Below, in pieces: positions 18,053 through 26,275 of a stretch of DNA of 41,022 bases (position 1 is its first letter; each line of letters opens with the position of its first letter). Made by a program: the position numbers and the translations under genes. A model generated the notes under the pieces. It was not told the DNA's origin. It searched no databases and saw nothing but the letters and a program-made list of their open reading frames with translations. The stretch covers positions 1 through 41,022 of the forward strand of contig NZ_QORW01000031.1 of the NCBI RefSeq assembly GCF_003574735.1, written 5' to 3'. Source of the DNA: Dongia deserti. Lineage in GTDB: Bacteria; Pseudomonadota; Alphaproteobacteria; Dongiales; Dongiaceae.

Positions 18053-18753
18053 TGCGCCGCTGCTTGGCTTTGGCCCTGACCCTGGAACGGCCGCAGCGAT
18101 AGCGCAATCGCCTCGAGCGGTCCACCCCTGTTCCGTCGGCAAGCCTGTTCCACCCAGGCCGGATCTGCATGGGTGACCATGCCGGTGACGAACGGCAGAC
18201 CCAGGAAATGCGCGCTCGCCAGGCGGTGCGTTCCGCGCCGCATGTGGACAATGCCGCCATCCGCCGTGATGCCGAAGCAGATCTCGTCATCGCCGCGATA
18301 GGCGTAGCCGTGCTGCTGCAGGCTGCGGAACAGCTCCAGATAGGTGAAGTAATAGTCCAATATCCGCTGCTCGGTGTCACAGAGGACGCCGCGCGCATTG
18401 ACGGGCATCCCCTCCTCCGCCGATTGCTTCAGCCAGCGATAGAGCCGGGTAGACCGATAGTCATCGCCATGGGCCGCGAAATCCTCGACATCGCGATAGG
18501 TCGGCAGCTCCGCGATCGGGCGCAGCTCGCGGGAGCTCCGCAGCGGCACCACAAAGCGCTGTTTGAGTCCCGCCATGGTGCGCGTGCCGAGCTTGCCCAG
18601 CACTTGTCGCGGATCGACGGCGATGCGCGCCGCTGGCTCCAGCTCGGCGCGGATGATGTCGCCATAGCGCCATGCGGGATTCCAACTACCCGGCGCAGCC
18701 GCCAAGGCAGCCCGCACCAATCGCGCGCGGATCGTTGCAGAGTCGCGGGGCAA
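18049..18753 (-). CDS. Hypothetical protein with ParB/sulfiredoxin-like motif
   Basis: I do not recognise this 234-residue protein as a named family. Residues 169-190 contain RRGTHRLASAHFLGLPF, which resembles the G-x-HR-x-x-A-x-x-LGL motif of ParB/sulfiredoxin-fold domains found as single-domain proteins in surface-polysaccharide clusters. No membrane segment is seen. The start is uncertain: TTG at 18753, 7 bp after the upstream stop, with only a distant GGGGA. The C-terminus overlaps the ABC exporter ATG (ATGA), so the two are translationally coupled. The context suggests a helper, kinase-like or nucleotide-binding factor for whatever the exporter moves. Confidence 0.6.
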   Translation of the reverse strand: MPRDSATIRARLVRAALAAAPGSWNPAWRYGDIIRAELEPAARIAVDPRQVLGKLGTRTMAGLKQRFVVPLRSSRELRPIAELPTYRDVEDFAAHGDDYRSTRLYRWLKQSAEEGMPVNARGVLCDTEQRILDYYFTYLELFRSLQQHGYAYRGDDEICFGITADGGIVHMRRGTHRLASAHFLGLPFVTGMVTHADPAWVEQACRRNRGGPLEAIALSLRPFQGQGQSQAAAQ

Positions 18754-18760
18754 GATCGGC

Positions 18761-20740
18761 TCAATATCCCCAGAGATGCTGCAATCCGACAGCGCCGTCC
18801 GGCGACAGCCCGATTACATGCGCGGTGAGGTCGGCATCGGCCGACAGAACCTGCAAGGCGGCAATGCCGCTCTCACCCACATGCTCCTTCAGCCGCGCCA
18901 TCACGTCGTCGAGCCACACGATCTGGCTGCCGAACGCCGGCAGCTGCATGTAGTGGCTGAGCCGCCGTCCCGCATGGTTGATGGCGGCGATCTCCACCTC
19001 GGCCGTCATGTCGTACTTGAGATTGCCGCTGCCATTGGCGACGAACACGCCGGTCCGATATCCATCGCGGCAGCGCACGCGGCCGATCACGTTGGTGCGA
19101 CCCATGACGCCGATCGACGGATGCAGCCAGTGCGGCAGTGTCGGGACCACCGCGCCCAGGTTACGCCAGCTCGATTGGAATTCGGTCGCGTCCTGATCGC
19201 CGGTTTCAAGGTGCCGGGCCACGAGGTCCGCTGTCGTCACAAAGCGCTGCGGCGCGATGCCGATCTTCAGATGGTCCGGGCAGATCATCGCCCCAGCCAC
19301 GCGGAACCGCTCGGGGCTGCCCCAGGCGTTCAGCACATCCTCGATGAAGGCCGGGCCGACGAAATCCTTGCGCCAGCGCATCTCGCCCAGGAACGCGCCG
19401 TCGACGCCGTAGAAGCGCAGCCAATAATGCTCGAACGGCGGGTTGGACGCGTCGAAATTGAAGCCGAAGGTCAGCTTCGATTTCCCGTGCGTGACCGGCA
19501 CGAAGCACGGCTGGATCATGAAGCCGGCCGCAACCGCCTGCTCCACCACGCGCAGCTCATCCGGGCGGAACGCCGCATCCGCACGATCGTCGACGCCCAC
19601 GCGGCACAGGTGATTGCCGGCGATGCTGCCTTGCTTACCGGGCTTGCTGAAGCAACCTTCCTCCAAGGCGTACCAGAACGAGGTGCCGTAGCCTTTATAG
19701 GAGGCGGCGAAATAGTCGCGCGCGTTGCTGGGCGTCTCGCGCCGCTCGAAATGCACCTCCTCCACGGGCCGCGTCCGCGAGCGCTTCTGCTCCTTCTTGT
19801 TGAGACCTGTGCCGATCACGATGATGTCGTCGGCACCCATGTCGAGATCGTAGTTTGGCACCGTCATCGCGACATGTCCGCCGCGGATCGCGGAATCGAT
19901 CAGGCGGAACGGCTGCTCCTTATTCGGATTCTTGAAGAACTGGTGCGAGCCATGGATGATCGTGAAGGAATCCTTCCAGAACACGTCGGCACACATGCGG
20001 AACCGATAGTGCCGTCCGCGCGTCAGGTTCGGGTGGCTGACGTAGACCTTCAGGCAAACGGGTTCCGAGCGCTCCCCCGCGAATTCCTTGAGGTTGATAT
20101 TGATCGACTGGCTGGGGCCAAGCACCTGGTAGCGCCGTTTGATCCCGTCCTCCGAAATGATCTCGAACCGGAATTGCAGCGGGTCCTTGATACCGAAGAA
20201 CTCCTCGAAGTGATTGAAGACCAGTGCATCGACGTCTTCGATCTCTTGCGGGATCGCGGCCGTGCCGGCGCAGAACTCCCAATTGTCCGCGATCCAATGC
20301 ACCGGCACCAGCGGCGCATGCGCCAAGGTGTTGCGCAGCGTCAAGCGGAACTTGGTCGCCACGTCCGGGCCGCCCACAACGACCGCTTGGCAGCTCTTCA
20401 AATGCTCGCCGGTGAGCGGCAGCGCGCCGAGCGGCTGATCGACCACGAAATCGTTCGACAGCCACAGGCACTCGATCTCGCCGGCCTGCATCTTGAACGA
20501 ATCGAAAAATCCCTTGTCGGCATGCACGCCGACTTTCGTAACCTGATCGGCGCGCAGCAGCTTCAACACGTCGGCGATGGACTGGCTGACTTGGGTCCTC
20601 TCGCTTGCCGGACCGCCCGCGGACGGATGCGTTCCTGCTTTGAATTTCGTTGCTTTCTTGGCATCGCCGAGTCCAAGCAGTGAACCCAATGACCGGCCGG
20701 TCTTGCCAGCTTCCTGTAGTTCTAGATCGGCGGTTTTCAT
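18761..20740 (-). CDS. Large protein of unknown function, first gene of the exporter operon
   Basis: I do not recognise this 659-residue protein. There is no signal peptide or membrane helix, so it is probably cytosolic. The N-terminal part (about 55-200) has a Rossmann-like rhythm (TKVGVHADKGFFDSF, CQAVVVGGPDVATKF). A beta-rich middle (about 200-330) is followed by a region with clustered His/Cys residues and a C-terminal beta-rich domain (about 520-650). The frame extends to 20797, but ATG 20740 fits better, since the extra codons come from a short tandem repeat (20773-20799). It heads a tight operon with the ParB-like gene 7 bp downstream and the ABC exporter after that. It is divergent from the acyl-AMP ligase gene, so the two units may share control. 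Confidence 0.75.
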   Translation of the reverse strand: MKTADLELQEAGKTGRSLGSLLGLGDAKKATKFKAGTHPSAGGPASERTQVSQSIADVLKLLRADQVTKVGVHADKGFFDSFKMQAGEIECLWLSNDFVVDQPLGALPLTGEHLKSCQAVVVGGPDVATKFRLTLRNTLAHAPLVPVHWIADNWEFCAGTAAIPQEIEDVDALVFNHFEEFFGIKDPLQFRFEIISEDGIKRRYQVLGPSQSININLKEFAGERSEPVCLKVYVSHPNLTRGRHYRFRMCADVFWKDSFTIIHGSHQFFKNPNKEQPFRLIDSAIRGGHVAMTVPNYDLDMGADDIIVIGTGLNKKEQKRSRTRPVEEVHFERRETPSNARDYFAASYKGYGTSFWYALEEGCFSKPGKQGSIAGNHLCRVGVDDRADAAFRPDELRVVEQAVAAGFMIQPCFVPVTHGKSKLTFGFNFDASNPPFEHYWLRFYGVDGAFLGEMRWRKDFVGPAFIEDVLNAWGSPERFRVAGAMICPDHLKIGIAPQRFVTTADLVARHLETGDQDATEFQSSWRNLGAVVPTLPHWLHPSIGVMGRTNVIGRVRCRDGYRTGVFVANGSGNLKYDMTAEVEIAAINHAGRRLSHYMQLPAFGSQIVWLDDVMARLKEHVGESGIAALQVLSADADLTAHVIGLSPDGAVGLQHLWGY

Positions 20741-20772
20741 GACCCCAGTTCCATGAACGTTATGATTAAAGC

Positions 20773-20799
20773 GCGATAAACGCGATAAACGCGGCAAAC
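20773..20799. repeat. Three tandem 9-bp repeats in a divergent promoter region
   Basis: GCGATAAAC occurs twice back to back (20773-20781, 20782-20790), followed by a variant GCGGCAAAC (20791-20799). They lie between the divergent starts at 20740 and 20921. A regulator-binding role is possible; slippage in a non-coding stretch is the plain alternative. Confidence 0.45.
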
Positions 20800-20920
20800 G
20801 GCCGTTCGGCCTTCGCCTTCGGGCAGCTTGCCGATTCGAGGCGCATTTGCTAAGCAGCGCGAAATCCTAACGGCGGCTGCGGCCCCTTTGCAATCAATCG
20901 TTTATGCGGCACAAGGTCCC

Positions 20921-22657
20921 ATGAGTCTACAGGCGACCCCCACCACTAGCCAGGGGCTGGCGACGCGACGGAGCGACTTCGACACGATTTGCGAAGCGCT
21001 GGACTACGCGGCGCGTGGCGAGACCGGCTTCAACTTCTTCACCGCCAAAGGCGAGCTGGCCCAGGTGCTGACCTACCGCGAATTGCGTGAGCGGGCGCGG
21101 GATTTCGCCCAGGGCCTCGTGCGGTTGGGCCTTGCCAAGGGCGATCGGGTGCTGCTGATCGCGGACACCGATCCCGAGTTCATGGTCGCCTTCTGTGGCT
21201 GCCAATATGCCGGGGTGCTGCCGGTGCCGGTGGCGCTGCCGATGACCTTGGGTGGCCGTGCCGCCTATATCGATCAGCTTCGGCAGCAAATGATCGGGTG
21301 CGGTGCTGCCGCCGCGATGGCCCCGGATGGATTTCTAACCTTCTTGACGGAAGCGGCGGAGGGCCTGGACCTGAAGCTGGTGGGTGGGCCGATGGACTTC
21401 GCCGCCTTGCCGCGCACCGGCGCCGATCTGCGTCCCTTCGGCAAGGACGATCAGAGCTATCTGCAGTTCTCTTCGGGCAGCACGCGCTTCCCGAAGGGCA
21501 TCGACATTCCGCAGCGTTCCATCATGGCAAACGCCAACGCCATCACGCTCGACGGCCTCGACATCAATCGTGGCGATCGCTGCACGTCGTGGCTGCCGCT
21601 GTATCACGACATGGGCTTGGTCGGCTTCATGCTGGTGCCGCTCACGACGCAGATGTCGATCGATTACATTGCGACCCGTGACTTTGCCCGCCGGTCGCTG
21701 ACCTGGCTGAAGCTTATCGCCGATTACGGTGGGACGCTCTCCTACAGCCCGAGCTTCGGTTACGAACTCTGCACGCGGCGCCTGCGCGAAGGCACGGACG
21801 TCAGTCTCGATCTCAAGCGCTGGCGCGGCGCCGGCATCGGCGGCGACATGGTGCAGCACCCGATCCTGCAGAAATTTGCCGATGCATTCGCACCCTATGG
21901 CTTCCGCCCCACGGCCTTCGTGCCGAGCTATGGCATGGCGGAGACCACGCTCGCCATGAGCTTCGCGCCATTGAACCAGCGCTATGTCGTCGACGAGATC
22001 GACCGCGAAGCACTGGCTCATCGGAACCTGGCGGCTCCTGGTCCGAGCGGCCCCAAGACCCGCGCCTTCGTCGCCTGCGGGCGCGCGCTGCAGGGCCACG
22101 AATTTCAGATCCGCGATGATGCCGGCCGCATGCTGCCGGAACGCAGCGTCGGACACATCTTCTTCCGCGGTCCCAGCGTGATGGGCGGCTATGACCGGCA
22201 GCCGGACCTGACGGCGGAAATTCTGAGCGCAGATGGCTGGCTGCAAACCGGCGATCTGGGGTATCTGCTGGATGGGCAGATCGTGATTACCGGCCGTGCC
22301 AAGGATCTCATCATCCTCAACGGCCGCAATATTTGGCCGCAGGACCTCGAATGGTCGGCGGAGGAACTGCCCGACCTGCGGCGCGGCGACGTCGCAGCGT
22401 TCTCTGTCGAGGAGAATGACAGCGAGACGGTGGTGATACTCGTGCACTGCCGGATCGGCGATCCCGACCAGCGCGAGAAGCTGCGGCGCGACGTCTACGC
22501 CTTGCTCCAGCGAGCGCACGGCGTCGAGGCGCGCGTGGTTCTTGTGCCGCCCAAGGCCCTGCCGCAGACCTCGTCCGGCAAACTCAGTCGCTCCAAGGCG
22601 AAGGCCAACTACCTGAGCGGCGCCTACGAGCAATTCGACGCTGCTGTGGGCGCCTAG
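20921..22657 (+). CDS. Fatty acyl-AMP ligase / acyl-ACP synthetase for sphingolipid synthesis
   Basis: This ANL-superfamily enzyme of 578 residues adenylates a fatty acid. The ATP-binding loop is SSGSTRFPKG (184-193), followed by SYGMAETT and TGDLGYLLDGQIVITGR, and the C-terminal catalytic Lys is in SSGKLSRSK. The family look is that of fatty acyl-AMP ligases, which load an acyl carrier protein rather than CoA. The ACP and serine palmitoyltransferase downstream support acyl-ACP synthetase activity feeding the ceramide pathway. ATG 20921 has AAGG about 5 nt upstream and starts the conserved region; the frame to 20828 has no better start. Its stop overlaps the GTG of the next gene by one base (TAGTG), so the genes are coupled. 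Confidence 0.87.
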   Translation: MSLQATPTTSQGLATRRSDFDTICEALDYAARGETGFNFFTAKGELAQVLTYRELRERARDFAQGLVRLGLAKGDRVLLIADTDPEFMVAFCGCQYAGVLPVPVALPMTLGGRAAYIDQLRQQMIGCGAAAAMAPDGFLTFLTEAAEGLDLKLVGGPMDFAALPRTGADLRPFGKDDQSYLQFSSGSTRFPKGIDIPQRSIMANANAITLDGLDINRGDRCTSWLPLYHDMGLVGFMLVPLTTQMSIDYIATRDFARRSLTWLKLIADYGGTLSYSPSFGYELCTRRLREGTDVSLDLKRWRGAGIGGDMVQHPILQKFADAFAPYGFRPTAFVPSYGMAETTLAMSFAPLNQRYVVDEIDREALAHRNLAAPGPSGPKTRAFVACGRALQGHEFQIRDDAGRMLPERSVGHIFFRGPSVMGGYDRQPDLTAEILSADGWLQTGDLGYLLDGQIVITGRAKDLIILNGRNIWPQDLEWSAEELPDLRRGDVAAFSVEENDSETVVILVHCRIGDPDQREKLRRDVYALLQRAHGVEARVVLVPPKALPQTSSGKLSRSKAKANYLSGAYEQFDAAVGA

Positions 22658-23604
22658 TGGGAAAACTCGCGGCCGTCACTGGCGCCACGGGCTTCATCGG
22701 CCGACAGGTTGTCACCGCCTTGTGGCGTCAGGGCTGGGGCGTGCGCGTCCTTGCGCGCCGGCATCCGGCTGAGCTGCTGTCTCCTCACCACGGCTTCCAG
22801 CTGGTGCTCGGTGACCTAGACGACTCGTCGGCCTTGGAGCGGCTGGTCGAGGGGGCCGATGCCATCATCCATCTGGGCGGCATCGTGAAGGCGCCGCGCC
22901 GCAGGGATTTCTACAGCGTCAACGAAGGTGGCACCCAGCGCCTGCTACTGGCGGCCGCCCGCGCGGCGCCCGCCGCCATGCTGGTTCACGTCTCGAGCAT
23001 CGCGGCACGCGAGCCTCGCCTCTCTCCTTATTGCGACAGCAAATACCGGGCGGAACAGGCCGTGCGGGGGCTGGCCGGCGACCGGATATGGACCATCCTG
23101 CGCCCGCCCGCGGTCTACGGGCCCGGGGATCGGGAAATCCGGCCGATATTCACGGCCGCCAAGCTTGGCATCGTCCCTTATCCGGCGTCACCCGGCGCCG
23201 CCCTGTCCATGATTCATGTCGCCGACCTCGCGGAAGCCATCGCAGCCTGCCTGACCCGCTCCGGGCCTCCACAGGCCACGTTCGAGATCGATGACGGCGT
23301 GCCAGGCGGCTATCGCTGGCCAGACATCCTGAGCGCCTTGGGGGAAGCTGTCGGACGCAAGCCGGCAGGCCTGCGCCTGCCCCGCGCCGGGCTTTTGGCC
23401 GTTGCCCAGGCCAACCGCTTGATGACGCGGATCGACGGACGGGCCCGCATTCTGCAGCCCCACAAGGTCGCCGAGATCTATTGGCCGGACTGGGTAGTCC
23501 ACGGAAATCGGCTGGAGCAGGTATCGGACTGGCGGCCGGCATTCGATATCTGGCGCGGATTCCGCGATGCAGCGAAATGGTATGCAGCTGCTAACATGGT
23601 TTAG
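22657..23604 (+). CDS. cerR: NAD-dependent epimerase/dehydratase family, ceramide reductase (CerR-like)
   Basis: This is an extended short-chain dehydrogenase of 315 residues. The Rossmann motif GATGFIG (9-15) binds NAD(P)H, and the catalytic set is Ser113/114 (HVSSIA) with Y125-x3-K129 (YCDSK). In Caulobacter a protein of this family, next to serine palmitoyltransferase, reduces the 3-keto group after N-acylation. The same neighbours here support that role. The start is GTG 22657, overlapping the ligase stop by one base, and the protein begins directly on the Rossmann strand. A gap of 166 bp precedes the ACP gene. Family assignment is firm; the ceramide role is inferred from context. Confidence 0.82.
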   Translation: MGKLAAVTGATGFIGRQVVTALWRQGWGVRVLARRHPAELLSPHHGFQLVLGDLDDSSALERLVEGADAIIHLGGIVKAPRRRDFYSVNEGGTQRLLLAAARAAPAAMLVHVSSIAAREPRLSPYCDSKYRAEQAVRGLAGDRIWTILRPPAVYGPGDREIRPIFTAAKLGIVPYPASPGAALSMIHVADLAEAIAACLTRSGPPQATFEIDDGVPGGYRWPDILSALGEAVGRKPAGLRLPRAGLLAVAQANRLMTRIDGRARILQPHKVAEIYWPDWVVHGNRLEQVSDWRPAFDIWRGFRDAAKWYAAANMV

Positions 23605-23640
23605 AAAATTAACCGGTTAGCCCTTTGATTCGATTGGGTT

Positions 23641-23658
23641 GTAACAATCGGTAACAAT
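23641..23658. repeat. Direct repeat GTAACAAT, 10-bp period, upstream of the ACP gene
   Basis: GTAACAAT is found at 23641-23648 and again at 23651-23658, one helical turn apart, in an unusually AT-rich gap (23605-23770). A 10-bp palindrome, TAACCGGTTA, lies at 23610-23619. Same-face half-sites are typical of a dimeric regulator or response regulator, so this may control the ACP-SPT unit. No regulator is identified. Confidence 0.45.
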
Positions 23659-23770
23659 TTGTCATTTAACCCTAACGCCCAAATGCAAGACATATGTGGC
23701 CCGGGGAATCGGCGGGTCTGTCATAGGCATGTCATCGCCGCAGTTAGCGACAGGAAAAGAGTTATAGATC

Positions 23771-24049
23771 GTGGGCACCGCAGCCATCCAACAGAGTTCA
23801 GCTCTGACCAAGGACGGAATTTTCGTCGAGATCGCCCGCCTGCTTGAGCGCTTTCGGGCCGGCGAGGCAACGATCACGTCGGAAACGGTGATCGCCGAGG
23901 ACCTGACGATGGATTCGCTGCAGGTCATGGATTTGATGATGGAGCTGGAAGACCGCTTCGACGTGTCCATCCCGCTCAATTTAGTACCGGAAATCGCGAC
24001 GGTCGGTCAGCTTGCCGACACGATCTACGCGAGCAAGACGGGGGCATAG
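23771..24049 (+). CDS. Acyl carrier protein dedicated to sphingolipid synthesis
   Basis: This 92-residue acidic helical protein carries the phosphopantetheine attachment motif MDSLQVMDL with Ser49 as the modified residue. It ends 8 bp before serine palmitoyltransferase. A specialised ACP next to this enzyme is seen in Caulobacter and Sphingomonas, where it delivers the long acyl chain. The start is GTG 23771 with a purine-rich AGGAAAAGAG somewhat upstream. It is about ten residues longer at the N-terminus than a housekeeping AcpP, which supports a special role. Confidence 0.9.
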   Translation: MGTAAIQQSSALTKDGIFVEIARLLERFRAGEATITSETVIAEDLTMDSLQVMDLMMELEDRFDVSIPLNLVPEIATVGQLADTIYASKTGA

Positions 24050-24057
24050 GGGGAGTT

Positions 24058-25281
24058 ATGGGTTTGCTTGATCGCTTTAAGACGATCCGTGAGGTGCACG
24101 GAGCCGTAAAGGCGTGCGGCGCCGATCCCTTCGGCGTGAAGATGGATCGCATCGTCTCCGCCACGGAAGCCGTCATCGAGGGCCGTCCGACCATCCTCTG
24201 CGGCTCGAACAACTATCTCGGCCTCACCTTCGATCCCGATTGCATCGCGGCTGCGCAGCGCGCGACGGAGGAGTTCGGCACCGGCACCACCGGCTCGCGC
24301 ATCGCCAATGGCTCCTACTTCTGCCACAAAGCGCTGGAAACCGATCTCGCCGACTTCTACGGCAAGAAGCATTGCATGGTCTTCACGACCGGCTACCAGG
24401 CGAATCTGGGCGCCATCTCCACGCTGGTCGGTCCCGGCGACTTCGTGATCATCGACGCCGACAGCCATGCCAGCATCTACGACGCGTGCAAGCTCGGCAG
24501 CGCGACTGTCATCCGGTTCCGCCACAACGACCCGGTCGACCTCGACAAGCGCCTGCAGCGCATCGCGCACGAGCCCGGCAACAAGCTGGTGGTGGTCGAA
24601 GGTATCTACTCGATGCTGGGCGATCACGCGCCGCTCAAGGAATTCGTCGAGGTCAAGAAGAAGCACGGCGCTTACATCCTGGTCGATGAAGCCCACTCCA
24701 TGGGCGTCATGGGCAAGACCGGCCGCGGCCTCCTGGAGCAGGAAGGCGTGGACGCGGACATTGATTTCGTGACCGGTACCTTCTCCAAGAGTATGGGCGC
24801 GATCGGCGGCTTCCTGGTCTCAGATCATCCGGACTTCGATATCCTGCGCGTCGCGTGCCGGCCCTACATGTTCACCGCTTCGATGCCGCCGTCACTGGTC
24901 GCGTCGGTGCGTGCCTCGCTCGCGAAGCTGCGCGCGCATCCCGAACTGATGGTGCGGCTGTGGCGCAACGTCGACACGCTCTACCATGGGCTGGAGGCCG
25001 CCGGCTTCAAGCTCGGCCGCCAGAAGGGCCCGGTGGTCGCGGTCCACATCAACGACCCTGCGCTCGCCGCGCGGGCGTGGCATGGCCTGCTGCAGAACGG
25101 CGTCTATGTGAACCTGGCGCTCCCGCCGGCGACGCCTAGCGGGACTGCCCTGCTCCGCTGCTCTGTCTGCGCCGCTCACTCGACGGAGCAGCTGCGGCGC
25201 GTGACCGACGTCATCACTAAGGTTGGCCTGGAGCTCGGCATCATCGCGGACCGGTCGGTCCGGATCGCAGCCGCCGAATAA
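24058..25281 (+). CDS. spt: Serine palmitoyltransferase (alpha-oxoamine synthase)
   Basis: This PLP enzyme of 407 residues condenses serine with a long-chain acyl thioester to give 3-ketosphinganine, the committing step of sphingolipid synthesis. Seen features are GTGTTGSR (about 79-86), the cofactor-stacking His in DSHASIYD (H137), DEAHSMG (D210, H213) and the Schiff-base Lys in TFSKSMGAIGG (K244). The fold alone would also fit KBL or BioF, but the dedicated ACP 8 bp upstream and the ceramide genes around it point to SPT. ATG 24058 has a strong GGGGGAG just upstream. A clear terminator follows at 25304-25337, where it converges on the headgroup operon. Confidence 0.9.
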   Translation: MGLLDRFKTIREVHGAVKACGADPFGVKMDRIVSATEAVIEGRPTILCGSNNYLGLTFDPDCIAAAQRATEEFGTGTTGSRIANGSYFCHKALETDLADFYGKKHCMVFTTGYQANLGAISTLVGPGDFVIIDADSHASIYDACKLGSATVIRFRHNDPVDLDKRLQRIAHEPGNKLVVVEGIYSMLGDHAPLKEFVEVKKKHGAYILVDEAHSMGVMGKTGRGLLEQEGVDADIDFVTGTFSKSMGAIGGFLVSDHPDFDILRVACRPYMFTASMPPSLVASVRASLAKLRAHPELMVRLWRNVDTLYHGLEAAGFKLGRQKGPVVAVHINDPALAARAWHGLLQNGVYVNLALPPATPSGTALLRCSVCAAHSTEQLRRVTDVITKVGLELGIIADRSVRIAAAE

Positions 25282-25303
25282 CAGGCATCTCTCCAGAATT
25301 CTG

Positions 25304-25337
25304 AAGCAGCGCGTCTCGCACGAGGCGTGCTGCTTTT
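25304..25337 (+). terminator. Intrinsic terminator after serine palmitoyltransferase
   Basis: AAGCAGCGCG (25304-25313) pairs with CGTGCTGCTT (25326-25335) with one G-T wobble. The loop holds a smaller CTC/GAG stem, and a TTTT run ends at 25337. It lies 22 nt after the SPT stop and between converging genes, so it may also slow minus-strand transcription. Confidence 0.75.
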
Positions 25338-25354
25338 GATTCGTCCATGTGTCG

Positions 25355-26266
25355 CTACCGAAATGCGCCGCGGCGGTAAAGCTTCCAGGCCAAGACAGGC
25401 GCCGAGAGAAGCGGATGGCGCCGCTGCCAGTCCGTTACCGGCAGCACCACGCCGGAGTGCCGCTTCACTTTCCACAGCACGTAGTCGAGCGCACCATCGA
25501 AGGTAAACGTCGCTTTGACCAAGCGCGCGAAGTTGAGCAGTTTGCTGATCCGCCGCCTCCGGCGCCAGGCCGCAGTGAACGCCGCTGCGTCGGCTTGGCC
25601 TTCTTCGCCGATGATGCCGCGCACCAAGGCATGGACGCGCCGATAGCGCTCCGCATCCGCGTTCACCAACTCGGTCGCGCGATCGCGGCCTTCGGATCGC
25701 ACTTCGGCGCGATAGGTCTCCTCGAATGCGCGCTGCCAGATCGCGTCGGCAGCCGCACTCCGATCGACCAGCGGCAGTACGCTAGCAAGCATCGTCAGCG
25801 TCGCTTCGGTGCAAGCGCCTGCAACGGCTTGCAGGACCTGCGGATTGCGCGACCATACCAGCCGGCTTTGCTGCGAGAATCGCGCCCACAACGACACATT
25901 GTCCGTCGTGCGCGACGTGCCTTCCTGAAACTGCGCGAGCGAGATCACCGCATATTTGCACCGGAGCGTCGCGCCTTCGTGCTGCGCCTCGAGATAGAAC
26001 ACGTTGGGCGGCAGGATCCGGTTGGCCAGCGCCGTCATAGCGCCGGCGTAGGCCGTCTTGTAGTCATCGACCAGCAGATAGAAGTCGAGCAGTGAATCCG
26101 CGAGCAGGCTTTCCGGACGCCGCAAGCAGGAACCATAGAACAGCACCGCCAACGCTGCGTTGGGATGGCGCGCGCGAACTGCATCCGCCATGGTTCGCAC
26201 GGCGGGCGCGACCGGCTGTGCCAGTTCTTGCGCGATAAGGGCAGTCAGTTCCGCGCGCGCATCCAT
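25355..26266 (-). CDS. Tam41/Mmp37-like nucleotidyltransferase (putative lipid cytidylyltransferase)
   Basis: This 303-residue protein has a pol-beta-type nucleotidyltransferase core. FYGSCLRR gives the Gly-Ser motif (G45, S46), and LLDFYLLVDDY supplies acidic metal ligands (D61 and D67/D68). The following ANRILPPNVFYLE resembles Tam41, the mitochondrial CDP-diacylglycerol synthase. It is last in a minus-strand operon with a ceramide-kinase-like and a CDP-alcohol phosphotransferase gene, a gene set also found beside serine palmitoyltransferase in Caulobacter. I infer that it activates ceramide-1-phosphate or a related phospholipid with CTP. The ATG is 9 bp after the kinase stop. The fold is fairly sure; the substrate is inference. 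Confidence 0.75.
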   Translation of the reverse strand: MDARAELTALIAQELAQPVAPAVRTMADAVRARHPNAALAVLFYGSCLRRPESLLADSLLDFYLLVDDYKTAYAGAMTALANRILPPNVFYLEAQHEGATLRCKYAVISLAQFQEGTSRTTDNVSLWARFSQQSRLVWSRNPQVLQAVAGACTEATLTMLASVLPLVDRSAAADAIWQRAFEETYRAEVRSEGRDRATELVNADAERYRRVHALVRGIIGEEGQADAAAFTAAWRRRRRISKLLNFARLVKATFTFDGALDYVLWKVKRHSGVVLPVTDWQRRHPLLSAPVLAWKLYRRGAFR

Positions 26267-26275
26267 GATGGCCGC

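Noticed and set aside
18776-20683. A 635-codon open frame on the plus strand opposite the 659-residue unknown protein
   Set aside because: The unknown protein was hard to confirm, so this frame was considered. The minus-strand frame has normal amino-acid composition, a better start and tight operon spacing, while this one is Arg/His-rich with no motif.
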